Positions 11,127 through 22,940 of a stretch of DNA of 64,000 nucleotides are shown piece after piece. Within the stretch, counting starts at the first letter, position 1, and each line of letters begins with the position of its first letter. This stretch comes from Aurelia coerulea. Lineage: Eukaryota; Cnidaria; Scyphozoa; Semaeostomeae; Ulmaridae. The stretch lies in assembly GCA_039566865.1 (NCBI GenBank), contig CM076954.1:15648001-15712000 (forward strand), given 5' to 3'. Both the position numbers and the translations under genes were made by a program. Under the pieces are notes generated by a model. That model was given only the letters and a program-made list of their open reading frames with translations, had not been told where the DNA came from and made no database searches.

Positions 11127-11298
11127 TAACAATTTGGATTTGTCAACATGGATTTGTCTTAATAAACAACTTGGATTTGTCTTCGAAATGTTGTCTTAAA
11201 CAACTTGGATTTGTCAACATGGATTTGTCTTAATAATCAACTTGGATTTGTCTTCGAAATATGAACGATGTCTTAAACAACTTGGATTTGTCTTTGGA
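11127..11298 (+). repeat. Short tandem repeat, CAACTTGGATTTGTCTT-like
   Basis: The phrase 'caacttggatttgtctt' and its variant 'caacatggatttgtctt' recur seven or so times, forming a higher-order unit of about 85 bp ('...cttcgaaat...'). Confidence 0.7.
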
Positions 11299-11299
11299 A

Positions 11300-12129
11300 T
11301 GAAAAATTCAATAATGAAAATTATTATCGTCGCAATTTTTGTCCTTCATTTTCATATTTATCAATGTAATCTATTTTGAGTCTACAATAACTGGAGATAG
11401 AGGCTCGAAAATATAATCTAAATGTTGTACATTCTGTGTCACTGGGCCAGCAAATTACCGGGTGGCCTAATAAAAGGTGAAACTTCTAAAAATAACTAAC
11501 TTGACTTATTACCGATCATGAAGTTTTCTTTTCGCTTCTGCGTCAAGGACCCATTGAATTTAACAGATAATCGTTAGTACTTCTCTCAAGAGAAAATACT
11601 AGACTGATTACTTTGTTGTAGTTATCACTATTGATAGACTGATAGACGCTTACAACAAGTATAGGAGCAAAAAATGTAGAATCCAGTTGAGCAAACGATT
11701 CAATTCATTTCAAGAATGTAAACAGGGTTGTTGTTATTGTAGTGTCTGTCACAATATGTTTTGTACCTAGGCATCTAGACTGCGTTGGAAATTGCTTTGG
11801 AATGTTCCGAACCTGTAGTTAGTACTTCATTCTTTCATGTTAAGTTTCTTTCAGTTATAGCGTTTGTTCTTCTCAATGCACCATCAGTTTATATACCTTA
11901 TGCCGTAGTTTTTTATAATACCGTACGTACTTTATCTCGATCGACACTGGATGTGTACTGCGTTATTGCGAGTTCGATACGCATTACACTACTTTGAAAC
12001 TGCACCTTAGTTGTATCATTTGTAAAATTATTTTAAATTTTCTGATGTGATCTGGATAAGAATCTGAGGAGTTAGGGCCCGACTGGATTGATCAGCTAAC
12101 TTTCGGCTCTTAATAGCAGCAAGTTTAAT
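11300..12129. other. No gene seen
   Basis: This is AT-rich single-copy-looking DNA. The small ORF at 11785-11997 has no recognisable features. The phrase near 11596-11670 ('gactgat...agactgatagacgct') recurs in altered form at 14437-14500, so part of it is an old dispersed repeat. Confidence 0.4.
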
Positions 12130-12612
12130 CATGGGTATTGTGGACACGATTTGTTTCGATCGTGTCCACAATACCTGGCCTAAATGTTACTAAATGAATG
12201 AATGTAGTTCGTTACCTTGCTCGTCTTCATTTCATGAGTATCTCTGCGCTTTTGCCTCGGCAGCGATTCTTGCTTACTCAAGTTCATAACGGCCTAAGGT
12301 TTTTGAACAGTGCCGCGCTCTAAACTAGTTCCCAGATCGTCGCAGCTCTCCGAACGACTCATCCTTTTTCAATTTCAGGATGAGTCGTTCGGAGAGCTGC
12401 GACGATCTGGGAACTAGTTTAGAGCGCGGCACTGTTCAAAAACCTTAGGCCGTTATGAACTTGAGTAAGCAAGAATTGCTGCCGAGGCAAAAGCGCAGAG
12501 ATACTCATGAAATGAAGACGAGCAAGGTAACGAACTGCATTCATTCATTTAGTAACATTTAGGCCAGGTATTGTGGATACGATCGACACAAATCGTGTCC
12601 ACAATACCCATG
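12130..12612. mobile_element. Near-perfect 483-bp fold-back element, 7-bp target duplication
   Basis: The direct repeat GTTTAAT (12123-12129 and 12613-12619) flanks two arms of about 235 bp. The arms are almost identical in inverted orientation and meet near 12369 with a minimal loop ('ctttttcaatttc'). Each end also carries its own small hairpin (GGTATTGTGGACACGAT against its inverse). There is no ORF. Transcription would give a long dsRNA hairpin. Confidence 0.85.
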
Positions 12613-13103
12613 GTTTAATGACAGCCGATACAACCAATTATACTGAAACTTGGATGATAAGATATTTTGCTGACTTTATGCCAAAAAGATGAAGTGCCGA
12701 ATGTCTCGATTAAATGTACATAGATATTTTAGCTAATATTCGGTCGTCCCTCCCGAGCTTCCAAATGTCGCTTCCAAAGTAACTGATTTCTAAAAGTGCA
12801 ATATCCAAATACCAAAACTGCAGATAAAAGATAACCGTGCAATTTGGACAGTCCCTTACATTGAATGAGCAATTCTGGCAAATCAAGTCGATTTGATGTC
12901 TCAAAATGTTTATTAGCTTCTCGGACCTCCTACCTCACAATGTTTGCAAACTGATACTAAGAAATATGCATAACGCAGCAATTGAGGTACTTTTTCTTAG
13001 ATCAATTTTAGATTGTTTCAATGTTAGCAGTTTCAGTATTCAAAGATACCAGAAGTGAGATTAGCTACGCTTGTTATCTAAATGCAACCGTTTTGATAAC
13101 AGG

Positions 13104-13280
13104 TACACGTATTTTTTTGATAAGAAACTGCCTGTAAGAAACTCAACTCTCAGATCGCCAAAAAATTAAGAAACTCCAGTACTGGGAGTTAAGAAACTAT
13201 TTAATTTGATAAAGAACATCCTTCGAAATATTTTTACTTTACCTTCACTCGTTTCCTGTATCATATTACTGTTAGGTGTT
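13104..13280. repeat. Dispersed repeat copy related to 33463-33813
   Basis: It starts at a TA then CACGTATTTTTT. It shares 'aagaaactccagtactgg' and flanking phrases ('atcgc.aaaaaa', 'catcctt', 'tttaccttcac') with the element at 33463. The right end was not found. Confidence 0.5.
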
Positions 13281-13992
13281 TTTGCAGAAATACTTATGTG
13301 AAGCTTGCCAGTTATTTTGCTTTGAATTAGCATACTCTTCTTGCATTTTACCAAGGATAGGAGATTACAGCACTGTCTTCAACATGACATTTACATTTAT
13401 TACCAATGTGGTACAGAGAATGCAATCACACTTAAAGAATTTGAATATATTTTGAGCAATGCAATATTATATACTATGAATCATACAGATGACCTTTCTT
13501 CGTCACTTCTCTCCTTCAATAAATAACGGGGATATAATTTGGTGGGAGACAACCTGCAGGGGGCACTCTTTCAGAGGGGTATTGTTGACCCTCAAGGGGG
13601 TGCAGACGAATCTAAAATGAAGTCGAACTTTTCTATCAATTCAAATACTATATATATATTCCGCTTAGGCCGTATTTTCCGCTTCAGCCAAATTTGATTT
13701 CCAGACAGTCTGAAATTGCAGCTTGCTTGCAAAGGATCCTGGGTGATAATTGCTCTTTAAGTTGTATAAAAAGAAGTTTTCTCCAAAGGATAATCATGCG
13801 ATCTGAAGTGGGTGTAAATAATCTTAGCTGAATTTGTCTTTTGATAACGTCAACGTACGCCCAGTTCCTTTTCGTAGAATTATGAAGCACCTCATCAATG
13901 AACGTTCGTTCTTTCACGGGTACTTTCAAGTGCCCGAGGACTTTGGCTATCTTTAGTTCACGGTGCCGACAGCTCGAATAGAAATGCAAGCC

Positions 13993-14331
13993 AAAAATTG
14001 TTTTCGTTGTGCTATTATGATGACAATGGACGTCATTCACACGCCGAAAATCTTTTGTTTGCCTCACGTTATAAAAAGACTATAATGTCTGTAACTGATT
14101 TGACGAAAAATTGTTTTTGTTGTGCTATTATGATGACAATGGACGTCATTCACACGCCGAAAATCTTTTGTTTGCCTCACGTTATAAAAAGACTATAATG
14201 TCTGTAACTGATTTGACGAAAAATTGTTTTTGTTGTGCTATTTTGATGACAATGGACGTCATTCACACGCCGAAAATCTTTTGTTTACCTCACGTTATAA
14301 AAAGACTGTAATGTCTGTAACTGATCTGACG
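13993..14331 (+). repeat. Three tandem copies of a 113-bp unit
   Basis: Units begin near 13993, 14106 and 14219 and are over 95% identical by eye. Each contains 'gacaatggacgtcattcaca' with the palindrome GACGTC and, near its end, 'tataaaaagactataatgtc'. Continuous frames through the array are a by-product of the repeat. Confidence 0.9.
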
Positions 14332-14538
14332 TAACTTGTATTGCTGACATGAACGCCACACCCCGTTGTAACGGAAGAGTTGGTGCAAAATGATAGAAAA
14401 TGTAAACAGATAACTCATAATCTATGGTTCAGCCTCAGACTGATTACAAGTTCGTAGTCATCGCTCTATTAATAGACTGATGGACGCTCAAACCAGTTTG
14501 AGCAAAGCATTTTGTTGTTCTTGTCGTTGTTGCCGTTA

Positions 14539-14844
14539 TGTCTCGTTCAATTCCTACCCTGACCATCCCCCCCGGGCATCCCGGGGTTCAACAAAAATTC
14601 CTTGTTCAAATGCCCGGGGGCCGGGGAAAAATTTATGATCAAATGCCCGGGGGCCGGGCACTGAAAAAACGCCATATTCCCAGTTACTGTATAAGCAAAA
14701 GCTCTTGTTCTTGCGAAATGCTACTCAAATGCCCGGGGGCCGGGGAAAATGTACGGTCAAATGCCCGGGGGCCGGGAAATTTTTTTTGTGCAAATGCCGG
14801 GGGTGTCCCAGGGGGGATGGTCAGGGTAGGAATTGAACGAGACA
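14539..14844. mobile_element. Harbinger-like MITE, TTA target duplication (copy 1)
   Basis: TTA lies on both sides (14536-14538 and 14845-14847). The termini are perfect inverted repeats of about 34 bp starting TGTCTCGTTCAATTCCTACC. The interior holds repeated GC-rich units (CAAATGCCCGGGGGCCGGGG) separated by ~25-bp spacers. TWA targets are typical of PIF/Harbinger. No transposase is encoded. Confidence 0.85.
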
Positions 14845-14933
14845 TTATTGTTGTTGCTATAACTGAGACTATCTCGTGAGGCTAGTTCAACCTCTTGTGT
14901 AATTTGTGCTACATATCACAAACTAAGAAATAC

Positions 14934-15047
14934 CAGGGCCGTAGGAAGCTGCTTCTGACTGGGGGGGCAATTGTTCTTAAAAAAATAGAGAACAATACAT
15001 CTAATTAATGCTTGTGACGTAGCACTGCCCCCCTTCCTACGGGCCTG
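14934..15047. mobile_element. hAT-type MITE, 114 bp, TSD AGAAATAC
   Basis: Perfect 8-bp duplications lie at 14926-14933 and 15048-15055. The ends are CAGGGCCGTAGGAAG and CTTCCTACGGGCCTG. Related to 27356-27489 (shared 'agagaacaat.catctaatta'). Confidence 0.9.
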
Positions 15048-15941
15048 AGAAATACCAACAAAGTAAAACTATGATACAGCAATGCTACCAGGAAATCCAA
15101 AAGAATAACTGTTTTCAAAAATCACCAAAATTTGATTATGTGTAACGATTTCGGATTCTTGCGCAATAGTCCGATGCATCCCAATATTCATGGCTTGGCA
15201 CGCATTTGCACGTTACAAATGTTTACTGCTCTTTAATTTCGTTTCTGTGCATTTGTGTAAAGGACCAAATAGACAGATGGTCGTTATTTCATTCTCTTAG
15301 GGGGACAGATGACAAAACTGGGTTATGAAAAACACGTCTTTAGCAATAATATATTAGAAAATATCACACTTAGCCAAAAACCTATTTTTGGCAGTTTGAT
15401 GAAGCTTCAATTTTTACATGATAACAGAGCTTTTTCAAGGATGTGTAAGCAAACAATTTGAGTAGTATTTCGGGGGAAAATTTCAAATTGATAACGATTT
15501 CCTGTGATTTCGCAATGTGGCTCAAAACCAGGTTGCTGGTAAAAGCAGAAAAGATCCTTCGATCTGTGAAAGAAATAAAAATTATAATGATGGGATGTGA
15601 ATGAAATGGCGTTGCCCACCTTAACTGACTTCTGCGTAGGAGCTGATAGATCACAAAAGGCGGGAAAATCGTTTGAGCAATGAGCAATGACCTCGTTGGG
15701 CCTATCCCGAAGTAGGCGAAAAGAAATCGCCATACGAAGATGTTTGGCAAGCAGAGGGAATAAAGTAACACAATGGCAAGGAAGTTAGAATATTCAGGTT
15801 AGTTATATACCATGCAATCTGCATCAAGATGGTTGCCTTGTCGTAAAAAATTACAGAATAGTTTCTCGGTCTGGCGCGCTGGTTAACTTCCTGCTCTTAG
15901 ACATGTTTTTTAGGCCTTTATTTAGAAGTAGAATCTATCTA

Positions 15942-16469
15942 GAGTAGTTTCGGGTATTATGGAACACTTAACGGAAAAAAAGTAATTGTGAACATAATTC
16001 ATGACACATTTGGCCACACTTGGTATTAGCAATTAGGCCTAAGCATGCTCTAATGTTTCATCAGTATGCCCCGTTTCTGAAACGTTGGTTGTTGATAAAC
16101 AAGACAAAAAAATGAACACGGGTTGAGTTGGACTAAGCTATTCTATTGTTTGTATACTGGTTAATGTTTGAGATATCTCAATAGAATGGCAGCCAGAAAT
16201 CACTTTCGTCTGATGTCCTTCATTATCATTTGAAGGACATCAGACGATGTTGTAGCATTTTGTGTACTTTCCATACTCTCCATATCAGTGATATGGAGTG
16301 TACACAAAATGCCACAGCGGCCTAACATCAATCAAAATATGACAGAAGGGGTATGAAGACTTAAACCAAATGAAATTAACAAGTTTCTTTCTCATCCCGG
16401 GGCAGCTTATCTTCATTTACTGAATAATGTCCCAAAATACCCGACATCCCATAATACCCGAAACCACTC
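15942..16469. mobile_element. TA-flanked MITE with internal hairpins
   Basis: TA lies at 15940-15941 and 16470-16471. The terminal inverted repeat is GAGTAGTTTCGGGTATTATGG (20 of its 21 bases match the other end). Two perfect hairpins sit inside: 'tctgatgtccttcattatca' with its partner (16209-16247), and the pair around 16261-16312 ('attttgtgtac', 'ctccatatcagtgatatgga'). Confidence 0.75.
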
Positions 16470-16646
16470 TAGGCCAATTTGCATTGCAATGGGGTGGAAT
16501 CCCGGCGTGGATTTTATATGAATTGTTTACACATTTGTTTCCATTTGCTTGTGTTGTGGCATGTAAAGCCTCGTGCCATTTAATTTCTCCTTAGTAAATT
16601 TTTTTCAAAAAACTAAGTTTTTCTACTTTTTTCCATTACTTCTTAA

Positions 16647-16885
16647 AGGCACACTGCCGTGGCTGTGATTGGCTAGTCGTGATGTTGAAATCACTAACAA
16701 AGACCTGGCCTCTAAATAATTACAAAACCTTTATGTCCTTGGATTATACTTTGTTTCGAGAATAAAGGGACTCATATCGTTATCATCTTCATGAATTTCA
16801 GGGTACAGCGAAATTACTGAAGCTTGCCTAGTTCAGTTCTTTGTTATTGTCTTATTCATCCAGTCAGTGTCATGACAGTGTGCCT
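16647..16885. mobile_element. 239-bp TTAA-flanked MITE
   Basis: TTAA lies at 16643-16646 and 16886-16889. The terminal repeats are AGGCACACTG in inverted orientation. No ORF is present. Confidence 0.75.
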
Positions 16886-17423
16886 TTAAAGCAAGAAATT
16901 GGCATTTTGACCTCCCTTCTTTCTCTCCCTTTGGGTGACCCCATGTCAGTGGCAATTTTGGGGCACTTTCTAAAAGAATTTGGCAAATTCACATTTGAAA
17001 ACTGCATTTCTTAGTTATTGCAATCGGAAAAAATAACTGATTCTTTTATCACACAGTACAGCTTTCTTGCCTAAAGGCCCAAGGACATGAGAATTTTCAA
17101 CCCTGGGGTTGACCGAGTTGAAATAAATTTGCTACACTCTCGAACCTCATCCACCTGATTGGTTTTGCTGCAAGGTCATTGGATTACAACATGGTGCCAC
17201 ACATTATTAGACAATCTAGATTTGATCTGGTGTTCTCCATAGATGACCAAACAATGTGGCATTAAGTGGTAAATGGCCTTTCTTTGCTCTATTTTCAGAC
17301 TAGATCACAACACCTCATTCAGTTGCTTTGAATAAAGCTAAAGTGTAGAATTTGGCATCTATTCCCAATCTTGCTGAGCATACTACTTCTTCAGAAGATA
17401 AAGAATGGAATCTTTCCTCCTTA

Positions 17424-17726
17424 TGTCTCGTTCAATTCCTACCCTGACCATCCCCCCGGGACACCCCTGGGCATTTGCACGAAAAATATTCCTTGCCCCC
17501 GGGCATTTGACCATAGATTCTTCCCCGGCCCCCGGGCATTTGAATAGCATTTGACTAGAACAGGAGCTTTTGCTTATACAGTAACTGGGAATATGGCATT
17601 TTCTTATTGCCCGGCCCCGTGCATTTGACCACCGATTTTTCCCCGGCCCCTGGCATTTGAGCAAGGAATTTTTGTTGACCCCCGGGCTGCCCGGGGGGAT
17701 GGTCAGGGTAGGAATTGAACGAGACA
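17424..17726. mobile_element. Harbinger-like MITE, TTA target duplication (copy 2)
   Basis: It has the same 34-bp termini and TTA flanks (17421-17423 and 17727-17729) as 14539-14844. The interior is in the opposite orientation: the 'agcaaaagctcttgttc' spacer of copy 1 appears inverted here. Confidence 0.85.
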
Positions 17727-18225
17727 TTAGTTAAGGAATGTACAACCCAGCTTGCCTTATTTTTCCATTTATTTTGAAGAAAGCGTTTAATTACCAGGTG
17801 TTATGCACTGCTAATCAAACTCTTTCTCACCTCATAATATCTAAAAGATGTTGACTTAAATGAAGAAGCTAAATTAAGCTTCTTTGCATTGCCATCAAAA
17901 TTTATGAAAGAATGGATTTATTTTTATTCCATTCAATCCCAACACCTGTGTAGAAAATAGACTCTTAACAGTGCTGTTTGTTTCCTGTGGAGCCATTAAT
18001 TTTGGCAATTTTTTCATCCTTTTGGTTGCATCTTGATCAACTTTGTAGTGGTGGATTGGCTTTTTTACATATGCATGGTGAGTATCCCAAAGAATGCAGG
18101 ATATTATTTGTTTCAAGATCATGACGAAAGACCTTTGGAACATTTATAGCTATCCTTGAAATTGTCCATAAAGTCTCTTGGTATAGACATGAGTTAAAAA
18201 TATTTGTGCGACACAGCACTTACAG

Positions 18226-18420
18226 CAGGGGTGCCACAGAAATCTTTTGACAGAGGGGCTAAAACTCCAACAGGGTGGCTAAAATGTCTAAAAAATGCAG
18301 GCTTCATATGTCATTTTGCAATTTCCTTGGAAGTGAACCCAAAATTTCGTCTGGCAGGGGCTTTATACTCCTGATTGAAGGGCTGTATGTAGCCCCCTAT
18401 CACTACCTTGGCACCACCTG
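18226..18420. mobile_element. Probable hAT-type MITE, decayed flanks
   Basis: The ends CAGGGGTGCCACAG and (reverse complement) CAGGTGGTGCCAAGG fit hAT termini. The 8-bp flanks (acttacag and acttgaat) match only partly. Confidence 0.45.
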
Positions 18421-18804
18421 ACTTGAATATTGAATCAAATAATGGAACCGTTTGCTACATTTTTGTGTGTGACACCAACTTCAATGAATGATCAGCTAAT
18501 AAAGAAATAAGGTTGGATAGTAGCCAAATTTGTTTACTCCTTGCATCTTTCCATTGAAAATGAAAACACTTTTAACAGCCTCTTTGATTGGCTAAATCAA
18601 ATATTGAATTTCTTCTGCTTCATTTATTATGATCTTCTCTGGCAATCTACTATCACCAGTGTTCAATGAAAATATCAAGCAAACAGCTCTGTTAATTGAC
18701 AAATGCTGGCTCTGTCTCCCTATTTTAATTGGTCCATCTGAAAACTAGCTACTTTACAGTTACAGTACATGCTTTGCACACATTAAAATGGTAAGAATTC
18801 TCAA

Positions 18805-18909
18805 GAATTTTGAAGACGTTTTGGCACAGCGGTGTAATCCTCTGACCTTGGAGCCAGAACAGTTTGGTGGACAGGGTTTGATACAAGGTACAACCCTACT
18901 ACATGAGTG
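18805..18909 (+). mobile_element. tRNA-derived SINE head, decayed
   Basis: It has an A-box-like TGGCACAGCGG, followed 45-50 bp later by a B-box-like GGTTTGATACA. The middle resembles an anticodon region. The unit is interrupted by the hAT element that starts at 18910 and may resume after 19230. Confidence 0.35.
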
Positions 18910-19221
18910 CAGTGGCAGATTTAGGGGGGCAAGTGGGGGCAATTGCCCCCCCCCTTCACGATGAAAACTCAGCTTGACGCCCCTCTTTTGGCGAGAAAAG
19001 CGCCCCTCTTACTGACTCTAACGCATAATTTTTCAACTGTTTCTTTAAATATGGGGGAAACATATAAATCAAGGCCTTATGTAGCAGTAAGTCAAAGAAT
19101 TTTCTTTGAAAAGTGTCCAAAAAATTTTCGCGCCCCTTCGGCGTGCTCAATTTCTGTTGTATATTTGCCGCCCACTTTGCAAGTTGCCCCTCCCTTCAAC
19201 TTCGGGCTGGATCCGCCCCTG
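18910..19221. mobile_element. hAT-type element, 312 bp, TSD CATGAGTG/TATGAGTG
   Basis: The 8-bp flanks match at 7 of 8 bases (18902-18909, 19222-19229). The ends are CAGTGGCAGATTTAGG and, reversed, CAGGGGCGGATCCAGCCC, a common hAT terminus. Both-strand ORFs inside are short and unrecognised. Confidence 0.85.
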
Positions 19222-20168
19222 TATGAGTGTCATGACAAGGGGTGGCAAGCTCAATTGGCTCTTCTCTACTTCTGTGATCCCACTGCGTGCACTAGAACTG
19301 CAACTTCGCTTTCAACTTCACTAATTCTTAGAAATTCTTAAGAATTTCTAGAATTCTTTGCAGTCTGATAAGAATGCTTGAGTCATACTCCAAACACGGT
19401 ATTGTAACTACTTTTAAATACTGTAAATTTTGATAAGCAACATTTCTAACAAAATTAATCTCTACTTAAAGATTCTTGAGAATTTCTTAGGCAGAAAACT
19501 ATGTTATTGTGCATAAGGCCTTTAACGTATTACATACATGATTAAGTGAATTTAGGATGAAACAATCTCCTCTGTTTTGGATGAGCTGCAGACCCAAGAT
19601 AAGACAAGATAAGAACACTTTTTGGTTATTCGTTTTTTATGTTAAATAGCAATAACACCATAAATATAATAGAAACCGTCCAATTCCATAACTTTAAGAT
19701 CATTTTCTCGATAATAAAATACTTCTAACTCCTCAAAAAAAGCAAAATATTTCAATAATTTATCACGATAATATTTTCTCCAGAGTACACAATATAAATA
19801 CTAAATAAGACACACGGAATAAAAGAAATAACTATTTCATTACATTTCTACCAAACATGCACACTAATTTACTCTAGCAGAAACGCAATGACAACTGATA
19901 AACAGATACCCTAACATTTAGCAAGACATATTTTTCACATTTCGGCCACCGTATTTGGTATCAGGAGACTGGGAACTAGTTACGTCACTTTTTATCGAGA
20001 AACCTGTACACTGAAGCTTATTTAGGGTGGATGTGATAAAAAATCTGTTGGTTTTCAAAATTGCGAGTAAATTAAAATTCGATCGCTTTTAGAAGTGAAA
20101 GATCCTTTCTTCTTGATTCAAAGTCAGATTCTAAGAAAGTTTAAATCGTGTTGAACAAGAATCAAATT

Positions 20169-20498
20169 TTAAGAAAATCTTAGTCGTTTTGAAAAATGAA
20201 CGGAGGAGTCTTTATGATACCCGGCACGATTGAGGGTGAACTTTTTATAATTCTCGGCACGATCAGACGTGGCTAATCTTGTTTCATCGGAAGGACTGTG
20301 CTCATGAATAAACTTCGTGGCACGCCTCACGATAATCCGCCCCCACCCTTCAAGATTATTTGCCCTCGCTGCAGATAACGTATCGAGATCACGGAGATCA
20401 TCGATTTGTTTTTCTTTAAGATGAAAAACGTCAGCCTGTTTATCAGGTTTATAACGTAAACATTGCAAAGGAGTCTCTGTTGCTTCATTCGAAATCAT
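20169..20498 (-). CDS. Unidentified 109-residue ORF
   Basis: A complete ATG-to-TAA frame has an in-frame TAG shortly upstream of the ATG. The product is hydrophilic and balanced, with 'EKQIDDLRDLDTLSAARANN' and a basic C-terminus, no signal peptide and no membrane segment. The segment is richer in CpG than its surroundings, which may mean a retained exon or a regulatory region. No family was recognised; it may be one exon or chance. Confidence 0.3.
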   Translation of the reverse strand: MISNEATETPLQCLRYKPDKQADVFHLKEKQIDDLRDLDTLSAARANNLEGWGRIIVRRATKFIHEHSPSDETRLATSDRAENYKKFTLNRAGYHKDSSVHFSKRLRFS

Positions 20499-20645
20499 TA
20501 CTGATCCCTAATCTCAATAAACGTAAACAGCTTACTTAGATGGTTATTTCTTGCCCATTCATACTGGTAATGATCGCCAACGTTTTATTGTTATTTTATT
20601 GAAGTAAAACGATTCAAAACCTTTCTCATTATCTGCGGTTAAAGC

Positions 20646-20947
20646 CAGGACCGTCGAGAGGGGGGGGGGGTAGCCAGGGTAGTTACCAGGGGGCCCGGGG
20701 CCTTTGGGGGCCCGCAAGAAACAAAGTATGTATTTTTTCTTTGTTGTAGTTTTCTTTCATGAACGTTTTCAGGCCCGTGGTCCCACTAAGATTCTAAATA
20801 AAATCTAAAAGCAGCGTTTTAACAGTGCATAGGAGGGCGTGACCCAAAGATAAAAGGGCGTGGCCCGAAAAATTTCCGGCGCCTTCGACGCCGGGGGCCC
20901 GTTCCTACCCTTACCCCTGGGGCCCGGCCATTCTCTCGACGGCCCTG
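20646..20947. mobile_element. hAT-type element, 302 bp, TSD GTTAAAGC
   Basis: Perfect 8-bp duplications lie at 20638-20645 and 20948-20955. The ends CAGGACCGTCGAGAGG and, reversed, CAGGGCCGTCGAGAGA are inverted repeats. G and C tracts fill the subterminal regions. Confidence 0.9.
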
Positions 20948-20984
20948 GTTAAAGCTCCATTAAGCTTACTTGATTTTGGAGACT

Positions 20985-21345
20985 CCAGAGGAGGACTAAA
21001 AAGGGGGTGGGCTCTTTAGAGAGAGGGACTTATTCATAAAGTAAAATGACAAGTACGTAAACAATAGCTTTCAGTTCTTTTATCCCACATTTTGCGGAAT
21101 CAACATACAATTTTACGAGTCAAATATAAAAAATCTGACACGATTCTATCTCAAACCATATGGAAATTTATATGCAAACTTGTTCAGCTAAATCTGTGCT
21201 AACCTCTGGCATTTGATATTATTGGGGATGGGGGGGGGGGCACAATAGAGAGGTGCTTATTCAAAATTTTGTCTAAGAAGGGAGGGTCTTATTAGAGAGG
21301 GGAGCTAAAGAGAGAGGGGTCTAAATAGAGCTTTTACGGTATGTG
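20985..21345. repeat. GAGAGGG-rich repeat block, probable transposon ends
   Basis: Phrases such as 'ctctttagagagagggactt' near 21010 and 'gggtcttattagagagggga' near 21284 recur in both halves around an AT-rich core. The borders resemble each other ('agctccattaag', 'taaatagagctttta') but no duplication was resolved. Confidence 0.35.
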
Positions 21346-21976
21346 ATTAATGATTTCCAACAAATTTACATCGACCCCAAAGTTGACCAAATCGACAGTC
21401 AGACCCAATAGCGTAGTCCATAGCTAAAGCACGTGGCTTGATTCCTCTCCTCTGAAAACGCCCCAGTGGCTAAGGTAATGCTGGTTTCTTGTTTCAACTC
21501 TAAATGTACTTAAACTCGTTTCAACTCTAAATAATGAAGAGTACGGGAGAGATTATTTTAACAAACGATAAACTAACATAATATATCGGACAAGTCAAAA
21601 AGAGCACTGTTTATTTGATCGGTCAAGTTGTAAGTCACTGATGTATGGCTGCAAAAATGTCCTGAAATCTTACAAAACTGAATTATAAAGTGTTCTCTGA
21701 GGACTTGCCGCACAACGTGTTCTGTTGCAGCGATATCCCTCTGAATTCATAAGTAATTGTAGTTGTTTAAATCATCATATGAAAAAACAATTTTTAGTTA
21801 TGTTTAGAACCTCAATCTGGAGTTATATTTAGAATCCTCAAGCAGGTATATTGCGTCGAAATTAAAAATATTGCAGGAAAATTTGCACCTCGTCTAATTT
21901 ACTCTTTCATCGATGCAACGCTACTTCGAATTGCTAGAGGGGTGCTCACGTGTTTTGTTTATGACCCATCCGATAT

Positions 21977-22073
21977 CTAGCTAGCCTGCGTGCAGCCTCT
22001 ACTGTCACTGCCACACTTTCCTCCTCCCCTACGCTCCGCAGTGGCAGCAGAGGCTGTACGCTACGCAGGCTAA
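21977..22073. repeat. Short inverted repeat (TAGCCTGCGTGCAGCCTCT arms)
   Basis: The left arm at about 21980-22000 pairs with 'cagaggctgtacgctacgcaggcta' at 22047-22071. An inner pair (ctgccac/gtggcag) lies between them. It is a compact hairpin MITE or the remains of one. Confidence 0.6.
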
Positions 22074-22940
22074 TATCGAGCCCTTTTTGACTTGCCCGTT
22101 CTACCAGACCCTCTATGCATCTTGAGAAAGTCCAGCTTCCTTCTCAACGCTCGGTTATAAAATGGCTTTATTATTCCAAACAGCCTCTTACAAATCTATG
22201 GAGTTCTTCTCTTTTCGTGTATTCTTGCATGCTGTGTTAGATTTTCCGCTAACATTTCGTATTCTTAGAAAGACAGTTTGCCAATTCAATTTGAACAGTT
22301 ATTTGTTGCTTTCGACTCAAAGATTTGTAAGAAACTGTCGTGGAACTTGATATGTGACTACAGCCACAGTTTGACTATCATACTACACATAGATTTTACT
22401 ATAGTTCCCAACTGCGAACTCTTGATGCGTTCCAAACAGGCTTTCTCGCTGATCACAAGGCGATGACAACGTTCCTTCAAATTCAATAGTTCGAACCAAA
22501 TACAAAGAAAGCGCTTTGTAAAGGGGAAGGATGTTTTTCAGATCTCATCTCGATGACATATGATGTTCTGTTTCAAATCTCATAGAAGCAAGCTTCTGTT
22601 CGTCAAAGATATCGCCTTTTGGTCAGTGAGAAAGTTAAAGCTACCACAACACACGTACAAAACAGGCGAATAATAAGTTATCTTTTAAAAATCTAGGGTA
22701 AAATATCTACCACGAATCTGTTGTTACACAATGTTCGTTACCTTGTAAGGCTTTCCTTGCCCAGTTGCCTTCTCTTGGTCGTATCTTAGCCTGCTCGGAG
22801 GTATCTCCTGCTGCCTCGTGCATTTTCATAGACAAAAGTCCAAACACGCCCCTCGATCCTCGTGGGATGGCCCAAGCAACTGCTACGCTGCGATTTTCCT
22901 TCAATTGCTTCTTTCACCCCTTTTAATCTTTTTAAGACAA

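Noticed and set aside
12300..12480. Open frames in the 12.1-12.6 kb region
   Set aside because: They come from the palindrome; no independent coding signal.
13998..14311. Two 66-residue plus-strand ORFs with nearly the same sequence
   Set aside because: They are read-through of the 113-bp tandem repeat.
14538..14879. 113-residue ORF rich in Gly, Pro and Cys
   Set aside because: It translates the Harbinger-like MITE with its GC-rich units; the same happens at 17383-17727.
15382..15771. Two overlapping minus ORFs with hydrophobic stretches
   Set aside because: No start context, motifs or splice sites; AT-rich chance frames.
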